Below, one piece after another: positions 36,423-45,613 of a DNA stretch of 64,000 nt. The position numbers and the translations under genes are program-made. Source of the DNA: Sedimenticola_A sp040506425. Lineage in GTDB: Bacteria > Pseudomonadota > Gammaproteobacteria > Chromatiales > Chromatiaceae. The notes under the pieces are model-generated. The model did not search any database. It was not told where the DNA came from and worked only from the letters and a program-made list of their open reading frames with translations. Where the stretch lies: contig OZ245051.1 in assembly GCA_965224515.1 (NCBI GenBank), positions 2,604,001-2,668,000 on the forward strand. The letters are read 5' to 3'. The stretch's first letter is position 1, and every line of letters starts with the position of its first letter.

Positions 36423-37805
36423 ATGACTCTGTTTAATTATAAAACAAGGCACCTGGTCGGTGTCCTTATGCTGGGGCTGGCAATGCTCTTGCCCGGTACC
36501 CAGCTGATGGCGGCAGGGCATGATATTCGGGGCATCAACGGCCCGAACTTCAACCTCTACGCCTTTCCTTTCAATATGAATCTGCCGGAAGGCACAAGCC
36601 TGCACATGTGGGGATTCGGTGATATGAATGCAGGGGCAACGTCCTCTCACCCTGAAGGCAATGGCTTTGTTGCTCCCCAGTATCCTGCACCCACGCTGAT
36701 CGTGAACCAGGGGGATACCGTTACCATCAACATGACCAACTACGGCGTGCCTCAGCCAGTGTCCATTGTTGTGGCCGGCCAACAGGTGGCTGCATCAGGC
36801 GGAACTGCCGGTATGATCACCAGGGCGGCAAATATTGGTGAAACGGTAACCTATACCTTTGTGGCATCAGAGGCTGGCACCTATCTTTACCACAGCCTGG
36901 ATGGCAGTAATCCAGGTCTGCATGTGGAGATGGGCCTGGTCGGTACCCTGATCGTGCGCCCAACGGGCTACGACAAGGATACCAACCGGGTTGCCTACAC
37001 TGCGAATGGAACCGACTACGACCACGAATATCTCTACCTGCTGACCGAGATCGATCCCGAAGTTCACCTGCAGGTTGAGAGGGGGCACTACACTCACTTC
37101 ACCAACAATGACCGCTTTGCGAAGGTGTGGTTTGTGAATGGCCGGGTATTTCCAGACCTCTTCCAGGGTAACTACAACCCACTGTTCCCCAATCAGCCTT
37201 ACCAGTCCCTCTCACTCTCCCATCCAGGTGACAGAATCCTGGTCAGGGCAGCCAATGGTGGGCATGACAGTCACCCCTTTCACTTTCATGGTGAGAACCT
37301 GACCTTTATCGCCCGGGATGGCCGTGTCCTCTCCTCTGACAGCGGTGTAACAGCTGACCTGGGTCGTTCCGACAACACCCTCAACTCCGCGCCCAAGCAG
37401 ACCGTGGACATGATCTGGACCTGGACAGGCAAGAACCTGGGTTGGGATATCTACGGCCACGATACTGAGCACGTTTGTATCGATGGTGACGGTGACGGTT
37501 TTGGTGATGTCTCTGCAGGCTCCACCTACGAGCACGAGTGGTGCGCTGATCACGGCAAGGCTCTCAGCGACAAGGTTACCCTGCCCGGTGTTGGCGACCT
37601 GGCCCTTGGCGGCTGGTGGAGTGGCAGCCCATTCCTGGGTGACACTGGTGATCTGCCTCCTGGTGAAGGTGGTCTGAACCCCTTCGGCGGCTACTTCCTG
37701 GTATGGCACTCCCATGCTGAGAAAGAGCTGACTACATTCGATATTTTTCCCGGCGGCAGCCTGAGCACAGTTGTTGTGCTTCCGCCCTACATACCGATTC
37801 AGTAA
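36423..37805 (+). CDS. Multicopper-oxidase-like paralogue lacking the type 1 cysteine
   Basis: 460 residues with a signal peptide (VGVLMLGLAMLLPGTQLMAA) and an AAGGAG ribosome binding site. Cupredoxin features remain: GTYLYHSLDGSNPGLHVEMG in domain 1, HPFHFHGENLTF in domain 2 and FLVWHSHAEKELTTFDIFPG near the end. Both places where HCH would be expected read HS, so the type 1 copper ligand is lost. HFHG and HSH could still bind copper. An insertion with CIDGDGDGFGD resembles a calcium loop and has the only two cysteines outside the signal region. It is 26 bp after the first oxidase gene and probably co-transcribed. A structural subunit or a metal-binding partner of the first oxidase is plausible. 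Confidence 0.8.
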   Translation: MTLFNYKTRHLVGVLMLGLAMLLPGTQLMAAGHDIRGINGPNFNLYAFPFNMNLPEGTSLHMWGFGDMNAGATSSHPEGNGFVAPQYPAPTLIVNQGDTVTINMTNYGVPQPVSIVVAGQQVAASGGTAGMITRAANIGETVTYTFVASEAGTYLYHSLDGSNPGLHVEMGLVGTLIVRPTGYDKDTNRVAYTANGTDYDHEYLYLLTEIDPEVHLQVERGHYTHFTNNDRFAKVWFVNGRVFPDLFQGNYNPLFPNQPYQSLSLSHPGDRILVRAANGGHDSHPFHFHGENLTFIARDGRVLSSDSGVTADLGRSDNTLNSAPKQTVDMIWTWTGKNLGWDIYGHDTEHVCIDGDGDGFGDVSAGSTYEHEWCADHGKALSDKVTLPGVGDLALGGWWSGSPFLGDTGDLPPGEGGLNPFGGYFLVWHSHAEKELTTFDIFPGGSLSTVVVLPPYIPIQ

Positions 37806-37823
37806 GTGGGGGAGGAGACGACA

Positions 37824-40199
37824 ATGAAAAGGTCAAGAACAATGAAAACATTTCTGAAGCCGACAATGGTGGCCTGTGCCCTCGCTATGGGCAGTATGCC
37901 CGCATACGCCACGGTCGATTATTACCTGGCCGCCAAGGCCTACACCAAGAGCCTGCCAGATGGTTCGACTGTTCCCATGTGGGGTTATGTGCTGGACACT
38001 GGTGATGCTAACCAGGCACACTGTTACGATTACACGGGGCCGGGTAGCTGGGCACAAAGAAGAAACTGCGTGAATGCGCTGCCTGACCCTGCTTCACCTG
38101 GCCCGCGCCTGGAAGCAGGTATAGATGATCCCCAGCTGCGAGTATTTCTGACAAACTTCTTACCAGAACCCACTTCACTGGTTATCCCGGGGCAGAAACT
38201 TCCCTGGTCAAACGCCAATAACGGTCCAACCTGGGATGGCGGTAACAGTGGTAATGGTAATGCCGGCCCCCGTTGCGCAGTTTCCAGTGCCTGCACCCCT
38301 GCAGAACTCGAGAAACGGGTACGTACGTTTGGACGGGAAGCTGCAAAGAATGGCGGCAGGAGAGCCTATATCTGGACCAACTTCAGGGGAACTCCCCTTG
38401 ATCGTACAGGTACCTTTGTCTACCACAGTGGTACCCATCCCCAGAAACAGGTCTACATGGGCCTGTATGGTGCGATGACCAAGGATTCAGCCATAGGTGA
38501 AGCCTATCCAGGTGTTACTTATGACAACGAGCAGGTGCTGTTCTACAGCGATCTCGACCCGGCGCTCAACGAGTCCATCAGTAATGGCACTTACACCACC
38601 TCAATCCACCATCATCCCACCTGGTTCCTGGTGAACGGCGATCCCTACGAGCCAGGCGTTACTGCGGATATTCCGGTAGGTGCACCAGGTGATACCACGC
38701 TGCTGCGTTTTCTGAATGCGTCGGGCGAAACCCATGTGCCTGTCCTGCAGGGCATGCACATGAATATCCATGCCGAAGACGGTTTCCAGTACGGCTGGGA
38801 AGATCTCGCCAATGGGTCCAGTGGCAATACACCACGTACCCAGTACTCGGTACAGATGCCGGCGATGAAAACCAAGGATGTAACCATCACCCCCGGAGCA
38901 TCAGGTCGTTTTGCACTCTATGATGGTAATGGTTACATGACCAATCCGAGTGATCCGGGTAATCCCAATGATGGTGGTGACACCCTGGGTGGAATGCTGC
39001 GTTTTCTGAGTGTCGGAACAGACGATCCCGATCTTGATGGTGATGGCGTGCCAGATGCCACTGATAACTGCCCGGTCACGATCAACCCAGGCCAGGCAGA
39101 CAGTGATGCTGATGGTGTTGGCGATGCCTGCGATACGGTCATCGGACCGGATTTTGACAACGATGGCATTGCTGATGGTAGCGATAACTGTCCTTCTATT
39201 CCCAACCCCCTCCAGCAGGATGCTGATGGAGATAACATCGGTGATGTCTGTGATCCCATCAACAACATTGTTCCGGCTGCCGCACCTGACGCTTACAGTG
39301 TCAACGAGGATGCCATTCTCGATACGGCTGTAGCACTGCTACCCAGTGTGCTGGGCAATGACATCGACACTGATGGGCCACAGCCCATGAATGCAGTGCT
39401 TGTTACAGGTCCAGGTAACGCAAGGGTCAACGGTTTTACCCTTAACGCTGACGGCTCATTCCGCTATGAACCAGCGGAGAACTATTTTGGGCCAGACTCA
39501 TTTACCTACGTGGCAAATGATGGTGCAGAGGATAGTGCCCCGGTGACAGTGGATATTACTGTCAACCCGATGCCCGATGCTCCGATAGCGGTAGCTGATA
39601 CCATCTACCTGAAGCAGATTGACAGCTTCACCCTTGATGGTGCCGGTGAGAAGGTGGATCGTGCCTATTATGCAATTCCCGCAACCCCGGGAATCCTGGA
39701 TAATGACACGCATCCCGATGGACCTGCCATCTTGACCGCTGTCAAGGATACCAATCCGAACCGGGGTTTCCTGGATGGCACCTTCAGTGCGGACGGATCC
39801 TTTACCTACCGCCTGCAAAACAACGCCTTTGCAGGCACGGTGGCCACGTTTACCTATCATGCCGATGATGGTTCGCTGGGCGGCCTGCCCGCAAGCATCA
39901 GCCTGATCCGTGAAGTGTCCATCAATCGTGCGGACTTCCTCACGGTTGGTAACAGCTGGCGGATACGGGGCAGAACCATTGCAGCTTTGAATGGTCTGTC
40001 GGCAACGGCTTATATGGGTAATACCATAATCGGTACCGACAACGTTATCGCTAACAACCAGATTGTGATCAATGTCGACAACAGTGCAGTAATCCCTGTA
40101 CAGGGCAGTGGTCAGACGATCCGGATAGAGGTGAATGGACCGAGCCCGCTGGTAGACAACGCTGTCTTTGGCGGTTACCCGGTAATATTTGCCAACTAA
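37824..40199 (+). CDS. Degenerate cupredoxin protein fused to TSP3 and cadherin-like repeats
   Basis: 791 residues from ATG 37824, six bases after GGGGGAGGAG; GTG 37806 is the alternative. Signal peptide MVACALAMGSMPAYA. The first 400 residues are paralogous to the previous gene: LPDGSTVPMWGYVLDTGD matches LPEGTSLHMWGFGD, and TFVYHSGTHPQKQVYMGLYG matches its YHS region. Canonical HxH/HCH copper motifs are largely gone. Two thrombospondin type 3 repeats (DLDGDGVPDATDNCPVTINP; DFDNDGIADGSDNCPSIPNP) follow at about residue 405-480. Two cadherin-like/VCBS-type domains come next (SVNEDAILDT ... DGSFRYEPAENYFGPDSFTY). It ends the operon before a strong terminator. Calcium-stabilised surface adhesion is a likely role. 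Confidence 0.82.
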   Translation: MKRSRTMKTFLKPTMVACALAMGSMPAYATVDYYLAAKAYTKSLPDGSTVPMWGYVLDTGDANQAHCYDYTGPGSWAQRRNCVNALPDPASPGPRLEAGIDDPQLRVFLTNFLPEPTSLVIPGQKLPWSNANNGPTWDGGNSGNGNAGPRCAVSSACTPAELEKRVRTFGREAAKNGGRRAYIWTNFRGTPLDRTGTFVYHSGTHPQKQVYMGLYGAMTKDSAIGEAYPGVTYDNEQVLFYSDLDPALNESISNGTYTTSIHHHPTWFLVNGDPYEPGVTADIPVGAPGDTTLLRFLNASGETHVPVLQGMHMNIHAEDGFQYGWEDLANGSSGNTPRTQYSVQMPAMKTKDVTITPGASGRFALYDGNGYMTNPSDPGNPNDGGDTLGGMLRFLSVGTDDPDLDGDGVPDATDNCPVTINPGQADSDADGVGDACDTVIGPDFDNDGIADGSDNCPSIPNPLQQDADGDNIGDVCDPINNIVPAAAPDAYSVNEDAILDTAVALLPSVLGNDIDTDGPQPMNAVLVTGPGNARVNGFTLNADGSFRYEPAENYFGPDSFTYVANDGAEDSAPVTVDITVNPMPDAPIAVADTIYLKQIDSFTLDGAGEKVDRAYYAIPATPGILDNDTHPDGPAILTAVKDTNPNRGFLDGTFSADGSFTYRLQNNAFAGTVATFTYHADDGSLGGLPASISLIREVSINRADFLTVGNSWRIRGRTIAALNGLSATAYMGNTIIGTDNVIANNQIVINVDNSAVIPVQGSGQTIRIEVNGPSPLVDNAVFGGYPVIFAN

Positions 40200-40212
40200 G
40201 TTAAGCACCAAG

Positions 40213-40246
40213 CTCCCCCGCCTGCTGGCGGGGGAGTTTTTTTTTG
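40213..40246 (+). terminator. Strong rho-independent terminator of the oxidase operon
   Basis: CTCCCCCGCC-TGCT-GGCGGGGGAG followed by ten T residues, 14 bases after the stop codon. Confidence 0.95.
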
Positions 40247-40335
40247 CAGATTTTTCAGCGCATTTCCATCCTGTAGGCCGGTATTCTGGCAAGGTTTAAT
40301 CTAAATTCAGGATTACTGTTCCGGTTCATGTGCCG

Positions 40336-40373
40336 GGGTCGTCTGACCCTACTGTTTTTATGGGGTCTAACCC
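40336..40373. promoter_or_regulatory. Pair of GGGT-n-ACCC dyads before the second copper unit
   Basis: GGGT-CGTCTG-ACCC (40336-40349) and GGGT-CTA-ACCC (40363-40373), each followed by TA, lie about 180-220 bases ahead of the next gene. Compare the cluster at 28591-28651. The remaining 40247-40555 sequence has no ORF I support. Confidence 0.45.
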
Positions 40374-40555
40374 TACCATCGAACTGGGTGGTATTCCTCC
40401 CTACAAGGGGGAATTTACTCCAGAACAATGCGCAATATTGCCAGCAGGTTTTGATTGCAAACTGCTCTAATCTGTATCTCCAGGGTAGTGTGTTACAGAT
40501 GCGTGAAAGGCGCAGGTAAAACATTCAGCTGGAATCACCTGGAGCATTGGAATTG

Positions 40556-41200
40556 ATGGCTATGTCCGGTATTGAAAACATGAAAATAGAAGACGAAGAC
40601 GGGCGCTTGAGTTCACGGGAACTTTCCGGCTGGGTAGTGATTGTACTGGCGGTGGCCCTGATTGCTATTTTGTTGGTATCGACGATTGCTGAAGGGGCCG
40701 AGAAAACACCAGAACTATCCAATTCCAAGGTCATGCCTGCAGGGCAGGAGAGTGTTTTGCCTGGCAGCAAGGTGAGTAATCCCTTTCACAGCTGGAAACC
40801 GCCCAAGCCAAGCAAAATCGAATGGAAACCATCCGTTACTGATCCGGAACAGATTAAAATGTTCGAGGAGGAGTGGGGGATTAAGGTTCACACCCTGATG
40901 ATCGGCTCGGGCGGAATGATGACCGATTTCAGGTTCCGTGTTTTGGATGCGGAAAAAGCGATGCCACTGTTTGATCATCAGACGAAGCCCTACATCATCG
41001 CACTGAAGTCCAATATCAAGCTGCCTGTACCCATGGCGGCAAAAGTTGGAGCTTTCCGCCCTACCAACCGCGGTAACAATATCAAGGCAGACAAGAACTA
41101 CTTCATGATATTCGGAAATCCAGATCGCCACCTCAAGGCCGGTGACAAGGTGACGATAGTCATCGGGGATTTCAGGGCTGAGAACCTGGTCGTCAACTGA
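40556..41200 (+). CDS. Membrane-anchored protein of unknown function
   Basis: 214 residues from ATG 40556 (GGAG 11 bases ahead); TTG 40547 and ATG 40562 are alternatives. A single N-terminal span (SGWVVIVLAVALIAILLVST) anchors a periplasmic domain. The domain has no cysteine. A Pro/Trp-rich stretch (FHSWKPPKPSKIEWKP) precedes a beta-rich region with HTLMIGSGGMMTDFRFRVLD and a His in PLFDHQTKPYIIALKS. I do not recognise the family. It is first in the second copper unit, ahead of a subtilase and a SCO1-type protein. Met/His-rich patches would suit copper handling, but that is a guess. Confidence 0.7.
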   Translation: MAMSGIENMKIEDEDGRLSSRELSGWVVIVLAVALIAILLVSTIAEGAEKTPELSNSKVMPAGQESVLPGSKVSNPFHSWKPPKPSKIEWKPSVTDPEQIKMFEEEWGIKVHTLMIGSGGMMTDFRFRVLDAEKAMPLFDHQTKPYIIALKSNIKLPVPMAAKVGAFRPTNRGNNIKADKNYFMIFGNPDRHLKAGDKVTIVIGDFRAENLVVN

Positions 41201-41205
41201 TTTGG

Positions 41206-44200
41206 ATGGCAAAAGAGATGAACTTCACCACCAAGACAATTGCTGGTTCGTTATTTCTGCTGATGAGTGCGGGTATCGCCTCTGGGGGCGAAATCACTGC
41301 AAACCTTCAGAAGGTCATCAGTGAGTCAGACGGTGTTGAGAGCATTCCTGTCATTGTGCGCTTCAGCGACAAGCTGAACATCAGGAAACTGCGCAATGAA
41401 GTTGAACGTTCACTGGTGTCCAGAGGGTTGGACAAGAGGGCCAGGAAAAGCGAGCGGAAGAGATCCAAGCGCGTCGCAATGGTCAATGGACTCAAGAAGA
41501 AAAACCGTGCAGCTAAACGTCTGCTGAAAAAATATCTGCGCATGTACGGTGAACAGCCCGGCATGAAAGCCCTTTGGGCAATCAACGCCGTGGCTACCGA
41601 TATCCCTGCTTACCTGCTTGATGACTTGGCTGCACTGCCTGGTATCGAGTCAATAACCCACAACGCGGTATTGAATGCTCCGGGAACCGGAATTCCAACA
41701 ACCCAGCCCAATCTTTGGAACCTGGACATGATCAACGCACCCCAGGTCTGGAACCAGACACTGAATACCGGCCAGGGGGTTGTCGTGGGTATCATGGATA
41801 CCGGGGTCGATATCTCCAACAGTGATATTAATGCACGCTGGCGCAGTGCAAATGGTTGGTTTGATCCCTATGGGCAGAATCCGACCCCTGCAGATGTGAA
41901 CGGTCATGGCACCCAGGTGGCCGGCCTGATCGTCGGTGGTGATAATAGTGGCACGGGATGGCAGATCGGGGTCGCTCCGGGTGCCCAGTGGATCGGTGCC
42001 AAGATATTTGACAATGCAGACAATTCCACCCTGGCTGCCATACATCTCGGTTACCAGTGGATGCTTGATCCTGATGATGACCCGGCAACCACTGCAGATA
42101 TTCCGGATATTGTTAATAATTCCTGGTCCCTTGAAAATACCACCAACCAGTGTGTCAACGAATTCAGCCAGGATATCACCCTGCTGAAGGAGGCGGGCGT
42201 TGCGGTGGTCTTCTCTGCCGGCAACTATGGTGACGGTCTTGGTGACACCAGCGTCAGTCCGCCAAATGACCCCCAGGTTGTCTCCGTAGGCTCAGTCAGC
42301 GATACCTATGCAATCAGCGATTTCAGCAGCCAGGGGCCTTCGGCCTGCGACGGTGGATTTTTTCCGCACCTTGTAGCGCCAGGTGAAAATGTTCTCACCT
42401 ACGGCCTGGGAGAATTGTCGTATTGGTCTGTATCAGGTACATCGTTCGCCGCACCTCATGTCTCCGGGATACTGGCGCTTTTGAAGAGTGCATTCCCTGA
42501 TGCCACTGTTTCAGAGCTTGAGACCGCGATTGTCTCCACCGCCTCTGATCTGGGTGTGGCTGGTGCTGATGACACCTTCGGTTATGGTCTGGTAGATGCG
42601 TTGGCGGCCTATCAATCACTTGTTGTTCCTGCCACGTTACCAGGCGACCTGCAGTTCAATGCAGCAACCTACAGTGCCGATGAGAATGCCGGTAACCTGC
42701 TGGTTACAGTATCCCGGGGCGGTGGCAGTGATGGTGCGGTTTCGGTGAGCTACCAGACCACCGACGGAACTGCAGTGGCAGGCCAGGATTACCAGGCCGC
42801 CAGTGGAACTCTCGACTTTGTCGATGGAGAGGTCAGCAGGACGATCAGTATTTCAATACTCGATGACACTGTGTATGAAGTCGATGAGGCTTTTACTCTG
42901 AGCCTCTCCAATCCAACCGGGGGGGCTCTACTCGGCACCCAGACCAACGCATCAGTCACTTTGCTTGATGACGACCCATTACCTCCAGTAGATGTTGATG
43001 CAGATGGCTTCTCTGCCAACCTGGATTGCAATGATAACGATGCATCCATATACCCGGGTGCGGCGGAAATCGTGGGAGATGGTGTCGACCAGGATTGTAA
43101 TGGCCATGACCTGACGATCTCTATCGATTCCGCAACCTATGACAGTGCAACTGACTTCCTGTTTCTCCGGGCAACCAGTGACCTGGGCAGCACGGCTGCC
43201 CTGCAGGTACGGATAACCCATTCTGACGGTTCGAGCCAAACCCGGAATATGGTCTGGAAAGCTGACAGGAACCGGTGGCAGCTGGGCCTGGGGCGTTACG
43301 CGGAAAGATGGGGCATTCCCGATTCCGTGACTGTTTTTGGTCCTGAAGGTGAAACGGGCATACCGGTCAAACATAAACAGCCTGTCGCTGCGGTGGATGC
43401 TGATAATGACGGCCATACAGCAGACCTTGACTGTAATGACAACGATGCATCCATATACCCGGGTGCAGTGGAGATCGCGGGAGACGGTATCGACCAGGAT
43501 TGTAATGGTCATGATCTGACAATCGCTATCAATTCCGCGACCTATGACAGTGCAACGGACTTCCTGTTTCTCTGGGCAACCAGTGACCTGGGCAGCACGG
43601 CTGCCCTGCAGGTACGGATAACCCATTCTGACGGTTCGAGCCAAACCCGTAACATGGTTTGGAAAGCCGGCAAGAACCGGTGGCAGCTGGGCCTGGGGCG
43701 TTACGCGGAAAGATGGGGCATTCCCGATTCCGTGACTGTTTTTGGTCCCGAAGGTGAAACGGGCATACCGGTCAAACATAAACAGCCTGTCGTTGCGGTG
43801 GATGCCGATAATGACGGCCATACAGCAGACCTTGACTGTAATGATAACGATGCATCCATATACCCGGGTGCAGTGGAGATCGTGGGAGACGGTATCGACC
43901 AGGATTGCAATGGTCATGATCTGACGATCGCTATCAATTCCGCGACCTATGACAGTGCAACGGACTTCCTGTTTCTCTGGGCAACCAGTGACCTGGGCAG
44001 CACGGCTGCCCTGCAGGTACGGATAACCCATTCTGACGGTTCGAGCCAAACCCGTAACATGGTTTGGAAAGCTGACAAGAACCGGTGGCAGCTGGGCCTG
44101 GGGCGTTACGCGGAAAGATGGGGCATTCCCGATTCCGTGACTGTTTTTGGTCCCGAAGGTGAAGCGGCGATTTTGGTCAAGCAGAAGCAGAACGCCTCCA

Positions 44201-44220
44201 CCCAGAGCGCAGGAGACTGA
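41206..44220 (+). CDS. Secreted subtilisin-family protease with Calx-beta and three MopE-type metal-binding repeats
   Basis: 1,004 residues, start ATG 41206 (ATG 41218 also possible), with signal peptide IAGSLFLLMSAGIASGGE. An inhibitor-I9-like propeptide spans about 30-150. The S8 catalytic domain has Asp198 (GIMDTGVD), His234 (NGHGTQVAG) and Ser413 (SGTSFAAPHVSG), so it should be active. A Calx-beta domain lies at about 480-590 (FNAATYSADENAGNLLVTVS). Three 135-residue repeats follow, each beginning VDADxDGxxxxLDCNDNDASIYPGA and continuing to DG.DQDCNGHDL. This matches the putative metal-binding motif of MopE (Pfam Cu-binding_MopE). Each repeat ends with a beta domain containing RWQLGLGRYAERWG. 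It may mature co-secreted oxidases or bind metal at the surface. Confidence 0.9.
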   Translation: MAKEMNFTTKTIAGSLFLLMSAGIASGGEITANLQKVISESDGVESIPVIVRFSDKLNIRKLRNEVERSLVSRGLDKRARKSERKRSKRVAMVNGLKKKNRAAKRLLKKYLRMYGEQPGMKALWAINAVATDIPAYLLDDLAALPGIESITHNAVLNAPGTGIPTTQPNLWNLDMINAPQVWNQTLNTGQGVVVGIMDTGVDISNSDINARWRSANGWFDPYGQNPTPADVNGHGTQVAGLIVGGDNSGTGWQIGVAPGAQWIGAKIFDNADNSTLAAIHLGYQWMLDPDDDPATTADIPDIVNNSWSLENTTNQCVNEFSQDITLLKEAGVAVVFSAGNYGDGLGDTSVSPPNDPQVVSVGSVSDTYAISDFSSQGPSACDGGFFPHLVAPGENVLTYGLGELSYWSVSGTSFAAPHVSGILALLKSAFPDATVSELETAIVSTASDLGVAGADDTFGYGLVDALAAYQSLVVPATLPGDLQFNAATYSADENAGNLLVTVSRGGGSDGAVSVSYQTTDGTAVAGQDYQAASGTLDFVDGEVSRTISISILDDTVYEVDEAFTLSLSNPTGGALLGTQTNASVTLLDDDPLPPVDVDADGFSANLDCNDNDASIYPGAAEIVGDGVDQDCNGHDLTISIDSATYDSATDFLFLRATSDLGSTAALQVRITHSDGSSQTRNMVWKADRNRWQLGLGRYAERWGIPDSVTVFGPEGETGIPVKHKQPVAAVDADNDGHTADLDCNDNDASIYPGAVEIAGDGIDQDCNGHDLTIAINSATYDSATDFLFLWATSDLGSTAALQVRITHSDGSSQTRNMVWKAGKNRWQLGLGRYAERWGIPDSVTVFGPEGETGIPVKHKQPVVAVDADNDGHTADLDCNDNDASIYPGAVEIVGDGIDQDCNGHDLTIAINSATYDSATDFLFLWATSDLGSTAALQVRITHSDGSSQTRNMVWKADKNRWQLGLGRYAERWGIPDSVTVFGPEGEAAILVKQKQNASTQSAGD
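42989..44212 (+). repeat. Three 405-bp tandem repeats in the protease gene
   Basis: Repeat units start at about 42989, 43394 and 43799 with exact 405-bp spacing; GATGCATCCATATAC recurs at 43039, 43444 and 43849. Units 2 and 3 are almost identical and unit 1 slightly diverged. Each encodes one MopE-type motif and one beta domain. Confidence 0.95.
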
Positions 44221-44223
44221 ATA

Positions 44224-44808
44224 ATGGATCTTAATAAAATGATCCAGGCCTGCGTGATGGGTATGACTATTGATGATCATTCCAGTGACAGCCCTGATAT
44301 AGTCAGGACTTATTCCGGCAACAGCTCTGCGGAGTCTGCGTTCATTGCCGAGCTGGTTACGCTGGGGTTTCCCGCGGAGATTTCCACGGACTACGAATTT
44401 GTGGCCGATGTTGATTCCGGCATGAGTATAGGATTTACGGGTGGTGAATCTGTTGCAAGACAGGACTTCCATGAAGTGTCGCGTCTCAGAATAGAAGATC
44501 CGGAGATTGTCATCCTGGGCGTCGGTGGTTGGTTCAAGGGTGATCTTACCGAGCTTCAGTTTGTTCTCGATGGAGAAGAAGACCGTACGGACTTCTCCTG
44601 GGATGAACGGATGCTCAACGAGGAGTGGCGATTTATTGGACTCACCAGGACCAATGGGTTCAAGAAGCTTGAGGTATTATCATCAGGCTCAAAGTTGCCA
44701 GCGGACACGTTCACTGTTGCAGACCAGTTCACACTTGTAACCAAGAGGGCTGGCAGCCAGCGAAATGTAAACCAGGAGATGGTGAATGGATTTCAAGATG
44801 TCAGATAA
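44224..44808 (+). CDS. Protein of unknown function between protease and SCO1-like genes
   Basis: 194 residues with ATG 3 bases after the protease stop. It has no signal peptide, no membrane span and one cysteine. The sequence is acidic, with alternating charged and beta-prone segments (LRIEDPEIVILGVGGWFKGD, LTELQFVLDGEEDRTDF). I do not recognise a family. The 3' end overlaps the SCO1-like gene by 23 bp, which argues for translation coupling and a shared role. It could be a cytoplasmic helper, or an exported protein using an unrecognised route. Confidence 0.65.
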   Translation: MDLNKMIQACVMGMTIDDHSSDSPDIVRTYSGNSSAESAFIAELVTLGFPAEISTDYEFVADVDSGMSIGFTGGESVARQDFHEVSRLRIEDPEIVILGVGGWFKGDLTELQFVLDGEEDRTDFSWDERMLNEEWRFIGLTRTNGFKKLEVLSSGSKLPADTFTVADQFTLVTKRAGSQRNVNQEMVNGFQDVR

Positions 44809-45613
44809 ATACAGGAAGCTGAAAATGTCTTCCATGTTTAAATTGCCTGCTTTGGCAATGGCCTGTCTGTTGGCTGCACCACTCAATGCTGCCGGGGTGG
44901 ATGATGACATTCCATCAATAAGCGGCCCCGCAGATGCTGATGATCTGAAGGCTGGTTTGTCCGAATATTCCCGCAAGCAGGTATCCATTCAGGATCTGGA
45001 GAAATACACAGTAGCTGCCATATCGAAAGATATAGAAAAAGTGGGTAAGATTTGTGATCATCCCAGTGAGGCAGACAATGCAACTAAACTGAAAAGAAGG
45101 GGAGAAGTTGCAGCGAAGACAGAGTACAGGCGTACCGAGCACAGCTTCAATGTGCCGAACCTGGGCTTGGTGTCCATGGATGGGGATCGCGTTTCAATGT
45201 CAGAGATGCTCAATACCCAGCAGCCTGTTATGATGAACTTCATCTTTACCACCTGCACCACGATCTGCCCTGTATTGAGTGCTACTTTTTCAGAGGTGCA
45301 GGAACAGCTTGGAGATGAGGCTAAGGGTATCAAGATGATCTCCATCTCAATTGATCCGGAGTATGACTCTCCTGAAAAACTGAAGGCATATTCAAAACGG
45401 TTCAATGCTGGTGAGCAGTGGGAGTTTTATACCGGCGATGTAATGGCAATCATTGGTGCACAAAAGGCCTTCAGGGCATACCGGGGTGCGAAGATGAATC
45501 ATGATCCGCTGACCTTCATCAGGGCATCAGACGATAGCAAGTGGATACGTTTGGAAGGAATCGCAAGTGCTGGTGATATCGTTAATGAATATAAGAAACT
45601 TGTCATGGAATAG
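44786..45613 (+). CDS. SCO1/SenC-family copper chaperone
   Basis: 275 residues. AGGAG seven bases ahead supports ATG 44786. A signal or anchor segment (FKLPALAMACLLAAPLNAAG) precedes an N-terminal extension of about 100 residues. A thioredoxin-fold SCO domain follows. The copper ligands are present: Cys157 and Cys161 in TTCTTICP, and His239 in NHDPLTFI. SCO proteins deliver copper to the CuA site of oxidases or act as thiol redox chaperones. No cytochrome oxidase gene is near. The local targets are therefore more likely the cupredoxin proteins encoded 5-10 kb upstream. It overlaps both neighbours. Confidence 0.9.
   Translation: MDFKMSDKYRKLKMSSMFKLPALAMACLLAAPLNAAGVDDDIPSISGPADADDLKAGLSEYSRKQVSIQDLEKYTVAAISKDIEKVGKICDHPSEADNATKLKRRGEVAAKTEYRRTEHSFNVPNLGLVSMDGDRVSMSEMLNTQQPVMMNFIFTTCTTICPVLSATFSEVQEQLGDEAKGIKMISISIDPEYDSPEKLKAYSKRFNAGEQWEFYTGDVMAIIGAQKAFRAYRGAKMNHDPLTFIRASDDSKWIRLEGIASAGDIVNEYKKLVME

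Noticed and set aside
42979..44472. 497-codon minus-strand frame opposite the protease repeats
   Set aside because: It mirrors the 405-bp coding repeats of the protease gene on the plus strand and has no domain of its own.
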